Below are positions 6,818 to 16,035 of a stretch of 19,693 nucleotides of DNA, in pieces; position 1 is the first letter of the stretch, and each line of letters starts with the position of its first letter. The DNA is from SIG578 sp045543635 (GTDB lineage Bacteria > Bacillota > Clostridia > Oscillospirales > Ruminococcaceae). The DNA lies in contig JAZQMT010000085.1 of NCBI GenBank assembly GCA_045543635.1, positions 1-19,693 of the forward strand, written 5' to 3'. The position numbers were made by a program, and so were the translations under genes. Under the pieces are notes generated by a model. That model saw only the letters and a list, made by a program, of their open reading frames with translations. It had not been told where the DNA came from and ran no database searches.

Positions 6818-9800
6818 TCATTCTCTAATAGCGACACAGCCATTGCCAAGAATATCACGAAGATAGGAAAGTGTTTGAGAATTGGCATTAGTGGAAAACT
6901 TATGATTAAGTTTAATTAAAAGATTTGTATCTGCAAAGCGGATGACCACTTGATAATCTCCCTTTGGTCCATTTGAAAGAATTTTTAAAACAGAATGGTA
7001 CTCATAGGAATCTTTAGCCGGTACTTTTAAAAATAATTTCGGTGTGTTTTTTTCAATAACAGAAAATTCAGAGGGAGAAGACACACTATCACATATAATT
7101 TTAGCACTTCCCTCATCTTTTAGATCCAAAGTTCCATGAATGATAACAATGCTGTTCTTATCATCGTTTTTATATTCAAATAGTCTTGATTCATAGCGAA
7201 GCAAGACATTTGGAAATACAATAACCTCTATTGAACCTTCAAGATCTTCGAGCTGCAGCATAGCCATTGATTTATTTGATTTGGTATTTTTTATCTTAAT
7301 TTGTGTTATTACGCCCAATATTCTAACTTTTTGACCATCAGAAAATAGCTCTATTTCATCATGAAGTATTCCGGTCGTAATAAATTTATTCTGTTTTATC
7401 ATTTTTTGATATGGCATTATAGGATGCCCTGACAGAAACATTCCGATGGTTTCTTTTTCAAACCGAAGAATAACATCATTTGAAAATTCAGGTATATCCT
7501 GAATAGGATCAGCTTGGTAATATGTCGATTGTTCGCTTTCCATTGCAAATAAATTGGTTTGTCCAAACAAAGTACGGCGATTTTCTGCTTCAATACGGTC
7601 AAAAAGAATTAAATATCCATCCATCATTTGTCTACGATTATACCCAAGCGAATCAAGAGCTCCACTTTTAATAAGACTCTCCATGGACTTTTTATTAAAA
7701 TCTTTTCCATACATTCTTTTACAGAAATTATAAAAAGAAGTAAATTTCCCCTCTCTGTTTCTGCTGTTAATGATTGATGTAATAACACCTTTCCCCAGAT
7801 TTTTTATAGCAAGCAGACCGAAACGAATATTCCCATCCGAAACAGTAAAACCCATGTCGCTTTGTGAAATATCCGGCGGCAACACCTTAATACCGCTCTC
7901 ATTGCATGCAGATACATAGGAGATGAGTTTGTCCGTATTATCAAGAACACTTGTCATGAGCGCCGCCATGAATTCGACCGGATAATGGCATTTAAGATAT
8001 GCTGTTTTATAGGAAACAAACGCATAAGCCGCAGCATGAGATTTGTTAAATGCATAAGAAGCAAAGCTAAGCATTTGTTCAAATATTTCATTTGCAGTTT
8101 TTTCATCAACCCCGCGTTTCATTGCCCCATCGCACTCATTTGAACCATATATAAAATTATGGCGCTCCTGTTCCATAACATCAAATTTTTTCTTAGACAT
8201 TGCACGACGAACAAGATCCGCCCTTCCAAGTGAAAAACCGGCGAGTTCGCGGAATATTTGCATCACCTGTTCCTGATAGACAATACAACCGTAGGTTACT
8301 TCAAGAATAGGTTTTAAAAGCGGATGTTTATAGGTAATTCCCTCTGGATTATGACGGTTTTGGTTATATTTCGGAATAGAATCCATTGGTCCGGGGCGAT
8401 AAAGCGAAATAATAGCAATAAGATCCTCCATACATTCCGGTTTTAATGCCATAAGTTCTTCGCGCATACCTGCTGATTCAAACTGAAAGACGCCCTTTGT
8501 ATTTCCTTTTGAAAGCATTTCATAGGTCGCTTTATCATTAATATCAATATTATTTTCATCAAAATCGGGGGTGTGTTTTTTGATAAGTTTTACTGCATCA
8601 TCAATAACCGTCAGCGTTCGAAGACCTAAAAAGTCCATTTTTAAAAGCCCAAGCTCTTCCAGCGTGGTCATTGGGAATTGTGTAACAACAGCGTCATCGT
8701 TTTTTTGCAGTGGAACATAATCTGAAACCGGCTTATCAGTTATGACAACACCGGCTGCATGCATAGAACTATGGCGCGGCATTCCCTCTAATTTACGCGC
8801 CATATCAATAAGCTCTTTAATCTGCTCGCTTTCATTGTATTTTTCAAAAAGTTTGTCCGACGCTTTTAAAGCCTTATCTATGGTAATCTTCAAATCGTTT
8901 GGAACAAGCTTGGCAATTTCATCTACCGATTGATAACTCATCCCAAGCGCACGACCGACATCACGAATAGCCTGTTTTGCCGCCATTGTTCCAAATGTAA
9001 CTATCTGTGCAACATGGTCTGCACCGTACTTCTCGATGACATATTCAATGACTTCTTGCCGTCTTTCATAGCAGAAGTCAACATCAAAATCCGGCATGCT
9101 AACACGTTCCGGATTTAAAAAGCGTTCAAAAAGCAGTTGATAACGAATTGGGTCAATTCCGGTTATTCCTATACAATACGCAGCAAGACTTCCCGCGCCG
9201 GAACCTCTACCGGGCCCAACAGGGATGTTTTTTTCTTTGGCATACCTTATAAAATCATAAACAATAAGATAATATGTGATATACCCCATTTTTTCAATTA
9301 CCGAAAGCTCATAATTAAGTCTATCAATAATGGATTGGTCAACATCTTTCCCATAGTTGCGATAGAGCCCTTCGAAACAAAGGCGATAAAAATAATCTCG
9401 GTTGCTTTCTCCGGTCGGAGCTAAAAAATTTGGGAGTTTTGTATTTCCAAACTCAAAAGTAACATTACAGCGTTCTGCGATTTTAACAGTGTTTTCAATT
9501 GCACCGGAATATGTAGAAAACATCCGCTGCATCTCTTGCTGCGATTTTACATAAAATTCTTCAGTTGAAAATTCCAAACCTCCCTCTTCATCAACCGTTT
9601 TATTTGTTTGAATACATATCAGCACATGCTGCATACGTGAATCTTCTTTTTCAATATAATGTGCATCATTTGTTGCCACTAATCCAGCACCGGTTTGCTG
9701 AGATAATTTATATAAATCCCCCAAAATTTTTTTCTGTTCAGGAATTCCATGATCCTGAATTTCTATAAAGAAATTTTCTTTTCCAAAAATATCAATGTAG

Positions 9801-10282
9801 GTCTCAGCAGATTTTAAAGCCCCTTGATAATCATCATTTACAAGCCTTCTCGGAATTTCTCCTGCAAGGCAAGCAGAAAGCGCAATAAGACCTTCAGAAT
9901 AATTCCTAAGGAGATCTAAGTCAACGCGAGGCTTACTATAAAAACCTTCTGTAAAAGACTGAGAGACAATTTTTATAAGGTTTTGATAACCTATATTGTT
10001 TTTACAAAGCAAAACAAGGTGATAAGGAGAGGTGTCAACTCCTGCAACTTTATCAAATCGAGTACGCGGCGCTACATACACCTCACAACCAATAATTGGC
10101 TTTATTCCCTGGGCAATACATTCTTTATAAAAATCCACAACCCCGTTCATGACACCGTGGTCAGTTATAGCTACTGCAGTTTGTCCCAATTCTTTTACAC
10201 GGTTGACAAGGCGTTTTATTCGACACGCACCATCAAGCAAACTGTATTCACTGTGAATATGAAGATGAACAAAACCAGACAC
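6818..10282 (-). CDS. dnaE: DNA polymerase III subunit alpha (DnaE type)
   Basis: This replicative or lagging-strand/repair DNA polymerase has 1154 residues, the normal DnaE length. In order it shows an N-terminal PHP domain (1-210, HIHSEYSLLDG, TDHG, GCEVY, NDAHY), the palm with GPGRGSGAGS (357-366) and the catalytic aspartates in PDFDVDF (397-403), and the KMDFLGLRTL block. It then has the finger and beta-binding regions, and a C-terminal OB fold near VRILGVITQIK. It lacks the inserted exonuclease that marks PolC. All candidate PHP metal ligands look intact. The start is GTG, preceded by AGGACGGTG inside the overlapping end region of whiA; only 4 nt separate the genes. It is the last gene of the eight-gene run. 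Clostridia usually also carry polC elsewhere. Confidence 0.97.
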   Translation of the reverse strand: MSGFVHLHIHSEYSLLDGACRIKRLVNRVKELGQTAVAITDHGVMNGVVDFYKECIAQGIKPIIGCEVYVAPRTRFDKVAGVDTSPYHLVLLCKNNIGYQNLIKIVSQSFTEGFYSKPRVDLDLLRNYSEGLIALSACLAGEIPRRLVNDDYQGALKSAETYIDIFGKENFFIEIQDHGIPEQKKILGDLYKLSQQTGAGLVATNDAHYIEKEDSRMQHVLICIQTNKTVDEEGGLEFSTEEFYVKSQQEMQRMFSTYSGAIENTVKIAERCNVTFEFGNTKLPNFLAPTGESNRDYFYRLCFEGLYRNYGKDVDQSIIDRLNYELSVIEKMGYITYYLIVYDFIRYAKEKNIPVGPGRGSGAGSLAAYCIGITGIDPIRYQLLFERFLNPERVSMPDFDVDFCYERRQEVIEYVIEKYGADHVAQIVTFGTMAAKQAIRDVGRALGMSYQSVDEIAKLVPNDLKITIDKALKASDKLFEKYNESEQIKELIDMARKLEGMPRHSSMHAAGVVITDKPVSDYVPLQKNDDAVVTQFPMTTLEELGLLKMDFLGLRTLTVIDDAVKLIKKHTPDFDENNIDINDKATYEMLSKGNTKGVFQFESAGMREELMALKPECMEDLIAIISLYRPGPMDSIPKYNQNRHNPEGITYKHPLLKPILEVTYGCIVYQEQVMQIFRELAGFSLGRADLVRRAMSKKKFDVMEQERHNFIYGSNECDGAMKRGVDEKTANEIFEQMLSFASYAFNKSHAAAYAFVSYKTAYLKCHYPVEFMAALMTSVLDNTDKLISYVSACNESGIKVLPPDISQSDMGFTVSDGNIRFGLLAIKNLGKGVITSIINSRNREGKFTSFYNFCKRMYGKDFNKKSMESLIKSGALDSLGYNRRQMMDGYLILFDRIEAENRRTLFGQTNLFAMESEQSTYYQADPIQDIPEFSNDVILRFEKETIGMFLSGHPIMPYQKMIKQNKFITTGILHDEIELFSDGQKVRILGVITQIKIKNTKSNKSMAMLQLEDLEGSIEVIVFPNVLLRYESRLFEYKNDDKNSIVIIHGTLDLKDEGSAKIICDSVSSPSEFSVIEKNTPKLFLKVPAKDSYEYHSVLKILSNGPKGDYQVVIRFADTNLLIKLNHKFSTNANSQTLSYLRDILGNGCVAIRE

Positions 10283-10286
10283 AGTA

Positions 10287-11204
10287 TCACCGTCCTATAC
10301 TTTGTTTAATCTCATTTGCAATCTGTACGATTTTTTTAAGTCTTCTGTTAATTGCTGATTTACTGAATTCCCCATTAAATTCTTTTGTCATTACACTTAG
10401 TGACATTTCAGGATTGTCAAGGCGAAATTTAGCAATTTTTTGGAGATCTTCTGATAGAAAATCCATTCCCCTCTTCGAAATAATATATTGAATTGCGTTT
10501 ATTTGCTCTGTTGAAACATTAATCGTTCTTTTCATATTAGCAGTTTCACAATTGTTTCTTCGATTAAGACGATTTCGTAAATCTTTAAGGACTTTAGAGT
10601 CCATTAACCGCAATGTTTGTTTTACAGCTCCCATACCTGTTAAAATATCTTCAATAGATGTACTATCTTTAAAATACACAACATGGCTATCTCTTCTTGT
10701 TGTTCGTTTGGGAGCCAGATAAAGTGAAGTAAGCATATTTTCTGCAAAAATGGCATCTTCTTTTCGCCTAAAAGTAAATTCCAAATGATATTCTGTTTCA
10801 GGATCAGAAACACTTCCGCATCCAAGAAAAATTCCTTTTATAAATGCCCATGTGATTTTTTCATCTAATGAAATAAGTCCTACATCATCAGAAAATTTAC
10901 CCTGATTATAACTGTCACAAATTATTCTACAAACCTTTGGATCAGTTATTTTTATTTGGTATAGTTCTCTTTTTTGTTCCGAGGAATACGAAAGTTTACA
11001 TATGGAAATATTTACATGATAAAGCTTACCAATCAGCTTACCACAATATTCTGCAATCTCTTTTCCCTCAGACAAAAGTTCTATTTCTCTCTCATTAAAA
11101 GTTCTGGCAGCAGAAAAAATCCCGTAAAGCAAAACAGCTTTACAGCCCTCTGACATCTTATATACTTCACAAAGTTCGATTTTAACTTGATTTGAAAAGC
11201 TCAA
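10287..11204 (-). CDS. whiA: DNA-binding protein WhiA
   Basis: WhiA combines a LAGLIDADG-like N-terminal domain without nuclease activity and a C-terminal helix-turn-helix. It affects cell division, chromosome segregation and, in actinomycetes, sporulation. Visible marks are the phrase 'FIKGIFLGCGSVSDPETEYHLEF', typical of the family, and a C-terminal HTH around FSKSAINRRLKKIV. I chose the TTG at 11202-11204, giving 305 residues beginning (M)SFSNQVKIEL. This matches the usual family start and lies 10 nt from AGGTG. A GTG at 11211-11213 would add three residues but is almost touching that ribosome site. The gene sits directly after rapZ. In most Firmicutes yvcK lies between them, and here it does not. 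Confidence 0.92.
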   Translation of the reverse strand: MSFSNQVKIELCEVYKMSEGCKAVLLYGIFSAARTFNEREIELLSEGKEIAEYCGKLIGKLYHVNISICKLSYSSEQKRELYQIKITDPKVCRIICDSYNQGKFSDDVGLISLDEKITWAFIKGIFLGCGSVSDPETEYHLEFTFRRKEDAIFAENMLTSLYLAPKRTTRRDSHVVYFKDSTSIEDILTGMGAVKQTLRLMDSKVLKDLRNRLNRRNNCETANMKRTINVSTEQINAIQYIISKRGMDFLSEDLQKIAKFRLDNPEMSLSVMTKEFNGEFSKSAINRRLKKIVQIANEIKQSIGR

Positions 11205-11218
11205 AATCTTCACACCTA

Positions 11219-12082
11219 TTAGTTTTTGTTTATATCGCGGTGATTGACATTTGCGTTAATTCCGTTAGCAGATATATGCTTATAAAGAAGTTCCGAAAAA
11301 ACTACCGAACGATGTTTTCCTCCTGTACATCCTATGGCAATCACAAGCTGACTCTTCCCTTCATCAATATAAAGCGGAATAAGGTAATCAATCATTTCAA
11401 ATAATTTCTTCTTAAATTCTTTTGACTGTAACCATTTCATAACATAATCAAAAACCGGTTGCTCTAATCCGGTTTTATGTTTTAAATCATTAATATAAAA
11501 AGGATTTGGTAGACATCTAACATCAAAAACAAGATCTGCCTCTGTAGGCAATCCGTATTTAAAACCAAATGACATACAATGAACGATCATTGACTCGCGA
11601 ATATCTCCTAAAAAAAGCTTATTAATGCGTTCTTTTAGTTGAGCGGGCGAGATAAGGGATGTATCAATAATATAATCAGCCTCTTCTCTTACACGCTTTA
11701 AAACTTCTCGTTCTTTTATAATTGCAGCTTCTGTTCCGGAATTAGCCTCTTCATGCAGAGGATGTTTACGACGCGTCTCCTTGTACCTTCGAACCAAGAC
11801 GGAGTTTGAACAATCAAGAAAAAGAATTTTATATGTAATATTTTTTTTCTTAAGAGCACCAAGTCCATCATAAATAGATAAAAACAAATCACCGCCCCTC
11901 ACATCGGCAGCAATCGCCACTTTCGAAAGTTTACTGTTTTTCTCATCGTTGCATATATCAGCAATCTTAGGAATGAGCTGCGGCGGCATATTGTCAATAC
12001 AAAAATAGCCAATATCCTCAAGCGCATCCATTACTCGCGATTTTCCTGAACCCGATAAACCGGTCACGATTACAATTTTCAT
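11219..12082 (-). CDS. rapZ: RNase adapter / nucleotide-binding protein RapZ (YvcJ family)
   Basis: This P-loop protein of 287 residues, the family's normal length, has Walker A GLSGSGKS (8-15), the Walker B-like AADVRGG (58-64), and the C-terminal domain with GCTGGKHRS (251-259) ending in HRDINKN. In E. coli RapZ guides RNase E to the small RNA GlmZ and senses glucosamine-6-phosphate. In Bacillus, YvcJ hydrolyses GTP and affects competence. The exact role in Clostridia is unknown. The ATG is preceded by GAGG at 5 nt. It lies 14 nt after murB, in the same run. The neighbourhood of murB and rapZ fits a link to cell-wall precursor supply, but this is inference from context. Confidence 0.95.
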   Translation of the reverse strand: MKIVIVTGLSGSGKSRVMDALEDIGYFCIDNMPPQLIPKIADICNDEKNSKLSKVAIAADVRGGDLFLSIYDGLGALKKKNITYKILFLDCSNSVLVRRYKETRRKHPLHEEANSGTEAAIIKEREVLKRVREEADYIIDTSLISPAQLKERINKLFLGDIRESMIVHCMSFGFKYGLPTEADLVFDVRCLPNPFYINDLKHKTGLEQPVFDYVMKWLQSKEFKKKLFEMIDYLIPLYIDEGKSQLVIAIGCTGGKHRSVVFSELLYKHISANGINANVNHRDINKN

Positions 12083-12096
12083 AGAAAACCTCGATA

Positions 12097-12996
12097 TTAT
12101 ATAAATTTGATTTCAGGTTCTAAAACAAAACCGGTTTTTTCGTAAACTGTCTTTTTTACATATTCGATAAGTTTAAGCACATCCTTGCAGGTTGCATTGC
12201 CACGATTAACAACAAAACCCGCATGCTTTTCACTCACCTGTGCATCGCCGATTTGAAAACCCTTTAATCCGCACTGATCCACAAGCAAAGAAGCATAACT
12301 TCCCTCCGGACGCTTAAATGTGCTTCCGGCACTCGGAAATTCTAACGGTTGTTTTTCTTTTCTTCGACTTAATAACTCATTCATTGTATCGCGAATTTGC
12401 TGTTTATCACCTTTTTTTAGCTGCAGAACAGCAGAAACAATGCAATACGGTTTATTTGAAAAAAAGCTATGACGATAAGAAAAATCAAGCTGTTCCTTAG
12501 AAATTTTACAAAGCTTCCCCAAATGATCAATATATTCACATTCTATGGTTATATCTTTCATTTCACCACCATATGCGCCTGCATTCATTGAAATTGCACC
12601 GCCGACATTTCCCGGAATACCATAAGCAAATTCCAGACCACTCAAGCTATATTCTAATGCAAAATTGCAAATATTTGCAAGAGAAGCTCCTGCCTGACAA
12701 TATATCCTATCATTATCAATTAATTGTATTTGCGACATTTTTCCGGAAACACAGATAATAGCCCCTGTATACCCGTTATCACTAACAAGTATATTAGAAC
12801 CTTTACCAATAACGATATACGGTACATCAAACTGTGTACAGTAAGAAATCGCATTAGAGCACTGTTTTGCAGAATCAGGAATAATAAAAATCTCCGCCTC
12901 TCCTCCAATTCGAAAGGATGAGTGTAATTTCATTGGTTCCTTTGTTTTAAAAGTAATATTATTTTTTTGTAACGCAAAAATCAGTGCATTGTACAA
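12097..12996 (-). CDS. murB: UDP-N-acetylenolpyruvoylglucosamine reductase
   Basis: This cytoplasmic flavoenzyme reduces UDP-GlcNAc-enolpyruvate with NADPH to give UDP-MurNAc, the second committed step of peptidoglycan synthesis. The 299-residue length is typical of type II MurB (no extra C-terminal loop). FAD-binding motifs are SFRIGGEAE, IGKGSN (63-68) and GIPGNVGG (126-133). The active-site set is Arg175 in SYRHS, Ser225 in SAGSTF, and a C-terminal LEPEI with Glu295. The start is TTG, supported by a perfect AGGAGG (13005-13010) 8 nt upstream, which overlaps the stop codon of the ROK kinase gene. Translation is therefore likely coupled to the upstream gene. Confidence 0.96.
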   Translation of the reverse strand: MYNALIFALQKNNITFKTKEPMKLHSSFRIGGEAEIFIIPDSAKQCSNAISYCTQFDVPYIVIGKGSNILVSDNGYTGAIICVSGKMSQIQLIDNDRIYCQAGASLANICNFALEYSLSGLEFAYGIPGNVGGAISMNAGAYGGEMKDITIECEYIDHLGKLCKISKEQLDFSYRHSFFSNKPYCIVSAVLQLKKGDKQQIRDTMNELLSRRKEKQPLEFPSAGSTFKRPEGSYASLLVDQCGLKGFQIGDAQVSEKHAGFVVNRGNATCKDVLKLIEYVKKTVYEKTGFVLEPEIKFI

Positions 12997-13008
12997 AACA
13001 AGAACCTC

Positions 13009-13974
13009 CTATTTATGATCATGTAAAAATCCGAGCAAAGCTGCCCCGATAATTCCGGCATCATTTCCAAGTGCAGCAGCGACAATTTTTGTCTTTTTTG
13101 TGGGATTTTTATCAAAAGATTCATTTAAAATTATTTTTCGAAGTGGCTCAAGCAGTGTTTCTCCCTCTTTGGATATTCCTCCGCCGATAAGTAATATATC
13201 GGGCTGAAAGATATTAACAAAATTGGTACATCCGCATGCAAGAAATTTAATATAATTATTCACCACTTTTGCTGCGGTTTTATCTCCCTGGCGCATAGCA
13301 TCAAAAGCGGTTCTTCCTGATACTTTTTCTACACTGTTTGAGCATGCTTGCCACATAATACTTTGCCTATCAGAAAACATCGCTTCTTTAGTCTGCTCAA
13401 TTAAAGCCGTTGCAGAACAATAACATTCCATGCAGCCTTTTCTACCGCAATTACATTGTTTTCCGTTTATTTCAATAACAGTGTGTCCTAGTTCCGCTCC
13501 ATAAAAATTGGTACCACTGTATATCTTATTATCAATAATAATTCCACCGCCGATTCCTGTTCCGACTGTAATACAAACAGCACTGTTTGAACCAACCGCA
13601 TTTCCTGCAAGAAACTCACCATACGCTGCAGCATTCGCGTCATTTTCAACATAGCAACACAAATTCATGCGTTTTTCAATCAGTTTTTTTAGCGGAGTAT
13701 CCATGAACCCAAGGTTATATGCACGCTCAACAATACCTGTTTGTGAATTAACAGAACCGGGAGTACCAATTCCAATCCATTGTACATTATTTATATTAAT
13801 TTTAGTTGCTTTAATAAGTTCAAAAACAGTTTTTATTATATCATCTGCGATACTATCGGCATGGCGTGGAGCATTTGTTGGAATAATTTTTTTGGAAATT
13901 ATGTTATAGTTTTGATTAATAATTCCAATGGCAATATTGGTCCCGCCCAGATCAACGCCTATATAATATTTCAT
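13009..13974 (-). CDS. ROK family sugar kinase (probable glucokinase)
   Basis: This kinase of 321 residues (ATG start) has the ROK layout: phosphate-binding DLGGT (8-12), sugar-site GIGTPG (68-73), the catalytic Asp112 in VENDAN, GTGIGGG (138-144), and the structural zinc site of His164 with Cys174, Cys176 and Cys181 (CNCGRKGC). No N-terminal helix-turn-helix is present, so it is an enzyme, not a NagC/Mlc-type repressor. Glucose is the most likely substrate by family resemblance; N-acetylmannosamine or another hexose cannot be excluded. I prefer ATG 13972-13974, with AAGGGAA 9 nt upstream, over a GTG three codons earlier that abuts the same site. It lies between hprK and murB with tiny gaps, suggesting coordination of sugar entry and wall precursor synthesis. 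Confidence 0.9.
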   Translation of the reverse strand: MKYYIGVDLGGTNIAIGIINQNYNIISKKIIPTNAPRHADSIADDIIKTVFELIKATKININNVQWIGIGTPGSVNSQTGIVERAYNLGFMDTPLKKLIEKRMNLCCYVENDANAAAYGEFLAGNAVGSNSAVCITVGTGIGGGIIIDNKIYSGTNFYGAELGHTVIEINGKQCNCGRKGCMECYCSATALIEQTKEAMFSDRQSIMWQACSNSVEKVSGRTAFDAMRQGDKTAAKVVNNYIKFLACGCTNFVNIFQPDILLIGGGISKEGETLLEPLRKIILNESFDKNPTKKTKIVAAALGNDAGIIGAALLGFLHDHK

Positions 13975-13988
13975 TTGAAACACTTCCC

Positions 13989-14948
13989 TTATACACGGGG
14001 TGCAATATCTCCCACAGAATCATCATCAACAACCATTCCAAGCTGCTTCATAAGTTCTTCTGCAGCATTATAACCCATTTTTTTCTGACGATTACTCATG
14101 GCAGCAACCTCGATAATAACAGCAAGGTTTCTACCGGGACGAACCGGAAGTGTAAGGCTGTCAACTGTTACACCGAGAATATCAATTTTTTCGTTTTCAA
14201 TCCCTATTCGGTCATACACTTTTTTATTATCCCACTGTTCAAGGTTTATAACCATATCTATTTTTTCAGTCACTTTAACTGCGCCAATACCGAAAATTTG
14301 TCTTACATTTATTATTCCTATTCCACGCAGTTCAACAAAATGCCGGATGTTTTCAGGTGAAGTACCCACAAGAGTTTTTCCTGAAACCCTTCTGATTTCA
14401 ACAGCATCGTCAGCAATCAAACGATGCCCTCTTTTTACAAGCTCAATAGCAGCTTCGCTTTTACCAACCCCGCTTTCACCCAAAATTAATATACCTTCTC
14501 CGTACACTTCAACTAAAACGCCGTGGCGAGTAATTCTGGGAGCAAGCTCAACATTTAAAAAAGAAATAATACCTGCAAGAAAACGTGAGGTTGATTCAGT
14601 AGTTCGCATTAAAAATACGCCATGTTTTCTTGCAGCATAAAGCATTTCGGGAATAATAGTAAGAGACCTTGCAACAACAACAAGCGGAGGTTTATGTGCC
14701 ATAAACTTATCTAAAACCTCAATACGCACGTCTTCACTCATTTTCTCAAGATAACCATATTCCGCATTTCCAATTATTTGTATTCTTTTTTCATCATAGT
14801 AATCATAGTCTCCAACAAAATTTAGACCGGGGCGATTAACCTCATTACTAAAAATTTGCATTTCATTACAATCAAACGGTGAATGGATTTCCTCAAGAGA
14901 AAACTCATTTTTAATTTTATCAAGTGAAACTGAAAACTCTGTTGCCAT
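13989..14948 (-). CDS. hprK: HPr kinase/phosphorylase
   Basis: This bifunctional enzyme phosphorylates Ser46 of HPr with ATP, or removes the phosphate with Pi. It is the sensor of carbon catabolite repression in low-GC Gram-positives. The 319 residues show the N-terminal domain (1-135) and the catalytic domain, with His142 (RHGVLVEVYG), Walker A GESGVGKS (157-164), the acidic pair ADDAV around 180-181, and the HprK signature ELRGIGIINV (207-216). The ATG follows AAGGAGAGG with a suitable spacer. It is 14 nt before the ROK kinase and 19 nt after the LCP gene in transcription order. No ptsH or crh is present in the window, so HPr must be encoded elsewhere. Confidence 0.96.
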   Translation of the reverse strand: MATEFSVSLDKIKNEFSLEEIHSPFDCNEMQIFSNEVNRPGLNFVGDYDYYDEKRIQIIGNAEYGYLEKMSEDVRIEVLDKFMAHKPPLVVVARSLTIIPEMLYAARKHGVFLMRTTESTSRFLAGIISFLNVELAPRITRHGVLVEVYGEGILILGESGVGKSEAAIELVKRGHRLIADDAVEIRRVSGKTLVGTSPENIRHFVELRGIGIINVRQIFGIGAVKVTEKIDMVINLEQWDNKKVYDRIGIENEKIDILGVTVDSLTLPVRPGRNLAVIIEVAAMSNRQKKMGYNAAEELMKQLGMVVDDDSVGDIAPRV

Positions 14949-14967
14949 TATTTCCTCTCCTTAAAGG

Positions 14968-16035
14968 TTATTCTGATACAGGCTGATAAAAGGTATCAAT
15001 GACAATTTCATAAAGCGCTTCCATATCTGGATGAAACTCAATGTATTCTTTTCCAGGAATGTTTTTTCCCGGAATTGACACGAACCCCAATGAATCTGTA
15101 GACTTATTAAGTAATACACATTGCGTGAGATACGAAATATCCGCTACAGATAGATCACTAACCTTATAATCTGAAATTTTATTATATAGTTTGATCGGAG
15201 TCATAATATCTTTTTTAGTCATTTCAAGCGCAGTTTTAAAAAATGTTTTCATATATTTTTTTTGTCGATTCATTCGCGTATCATTTGCATCTATTGCAGT
15301 TTTATTCCTTCCGCGAATGTACCGTAATGCATAATTGCCTTTAAGGGTAACCGTATCCCCTTTTTTCAAGTGTTTATCATATAAATCAATATCTTCATCT
15401 ACTGTCAGCATGACCCCACCAATGGTATCATTTAGAATTTTAATACCTTCAAGATCTAATGCAACATAAGAATTAATTGGCATTCCATATAAAAGGCGTG
15501 AAACTGCAGTTTTTGTATTCTCACAGCTTAATTCTCGACCATCACCATATGAATAACTTAAACATATTTGTTCTCCGGAAACGCCAAGATACTGACCATT
15601 GACAGAATACTGATTAATATCTACCATTGTATCGCGCGAAATAGGAATTGCTTTCATATTTCCGTTTGAAGTATCAAGCGCAATAAGAATTAATACATCT
15701 GCCTGTCCATTTGCACCATAAGTCTCGATAGCTGTATCCTCAATATTTTCTTTATCAACACCTATCAAAAGAATATTTGTCATTTTTTCATTGAATTGAT
15801 ACTTTTGACCTTTGTAATAAACGATTTTTCCATCATTTTCTTCGGCTTCAATTAAACTTTCCGGAGCATAAATACTAACTTGATCATTTTTGAGCAAGTT
15901 ATTTTTACCTATAGAAATAAGTGTGGCAAAAGATGTAATGATAATAAGTGTTATTATCAAGACTCCGATTACAGCCCACAAAATAATGCGCATAGGATGT
16001 TTTTTTAACTGCTGATTATCGTGTTGGTTGAACAT
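14968..16035 (-). CDS. LytR-CpsA-Psr (LCP) family cell-wall glycopolymer ligase
   Basis: LCP enzymes transfer wall teichoic acid or capsule-type polymers from a lipid carrier to peptidoglycan outside the membrane. The 355-residue protein has a short basic N-terminus, one transmembrane helix (about 17-41), and the extracellular LCP domain. It carries the conserved Asp113 (ADVLILIALD), SRDT (133-136), YIRGR (239-243, Arg241 and Arg243) and NDTRMNRQ (251-258), the arginines expected to bind the polyprenyl pyrophosphate. The start ATG lies 20 nt inside the sortase gene, with AAGGAG 9 nt upstream. The two are translationally coupled. Coupling of a sortase with an LCP protein suggests joint handling of surface proteins and wall polymers, an inference only. 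Confidence 0.92.
   Translation of the reverse strand: MFNQHDNQQLKKHPMRIILWAVIGVLIITLIIITSFATLISIGKNNLLKNDQVSIYAPESLIEAEENDGKIVYYKGQKYQFNEKMTNILLIGVDKENIEDTAIETYGANGQADVLILIALDTSNGNMKAIPISRDTMVDINQYSVNGQYLGVSGEQICLSYSYGDGRELSCENTKTAVSRLLYGMPINSYVALDLEGIKILNDTIGGVMLTVDEDIDLYDKHLKKGDTVTLKGNYALRYIRGRNKTAIDANDTRMNRQKKYMKTFFKTALEMTKKDIMTPIKLYNKISDYKVSDLSVADISYLTQCVLLNKSTDSLGFVSIPGKNIPGKEYIEFHPDMEALYEIVIDTFYQPVSE

Noticed and set aside
13975..13983. GTG start three codons upstream for the ROK kinase
   Set aside because: The AAGGGAA ribosome site is almost directly against this GTG, whereas it is 9 nt from the ATG at 13974. The protein from ATG begins MKYYIGVDLGG, typical of the family.
14098..14640. 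A 180-codon open frame on the + strand opposite hprK
   Set aside because: It is fully antisense to the HPr kinase catalytic domain, with no ribosome site or recognisable motif. hprK has all its signatures.
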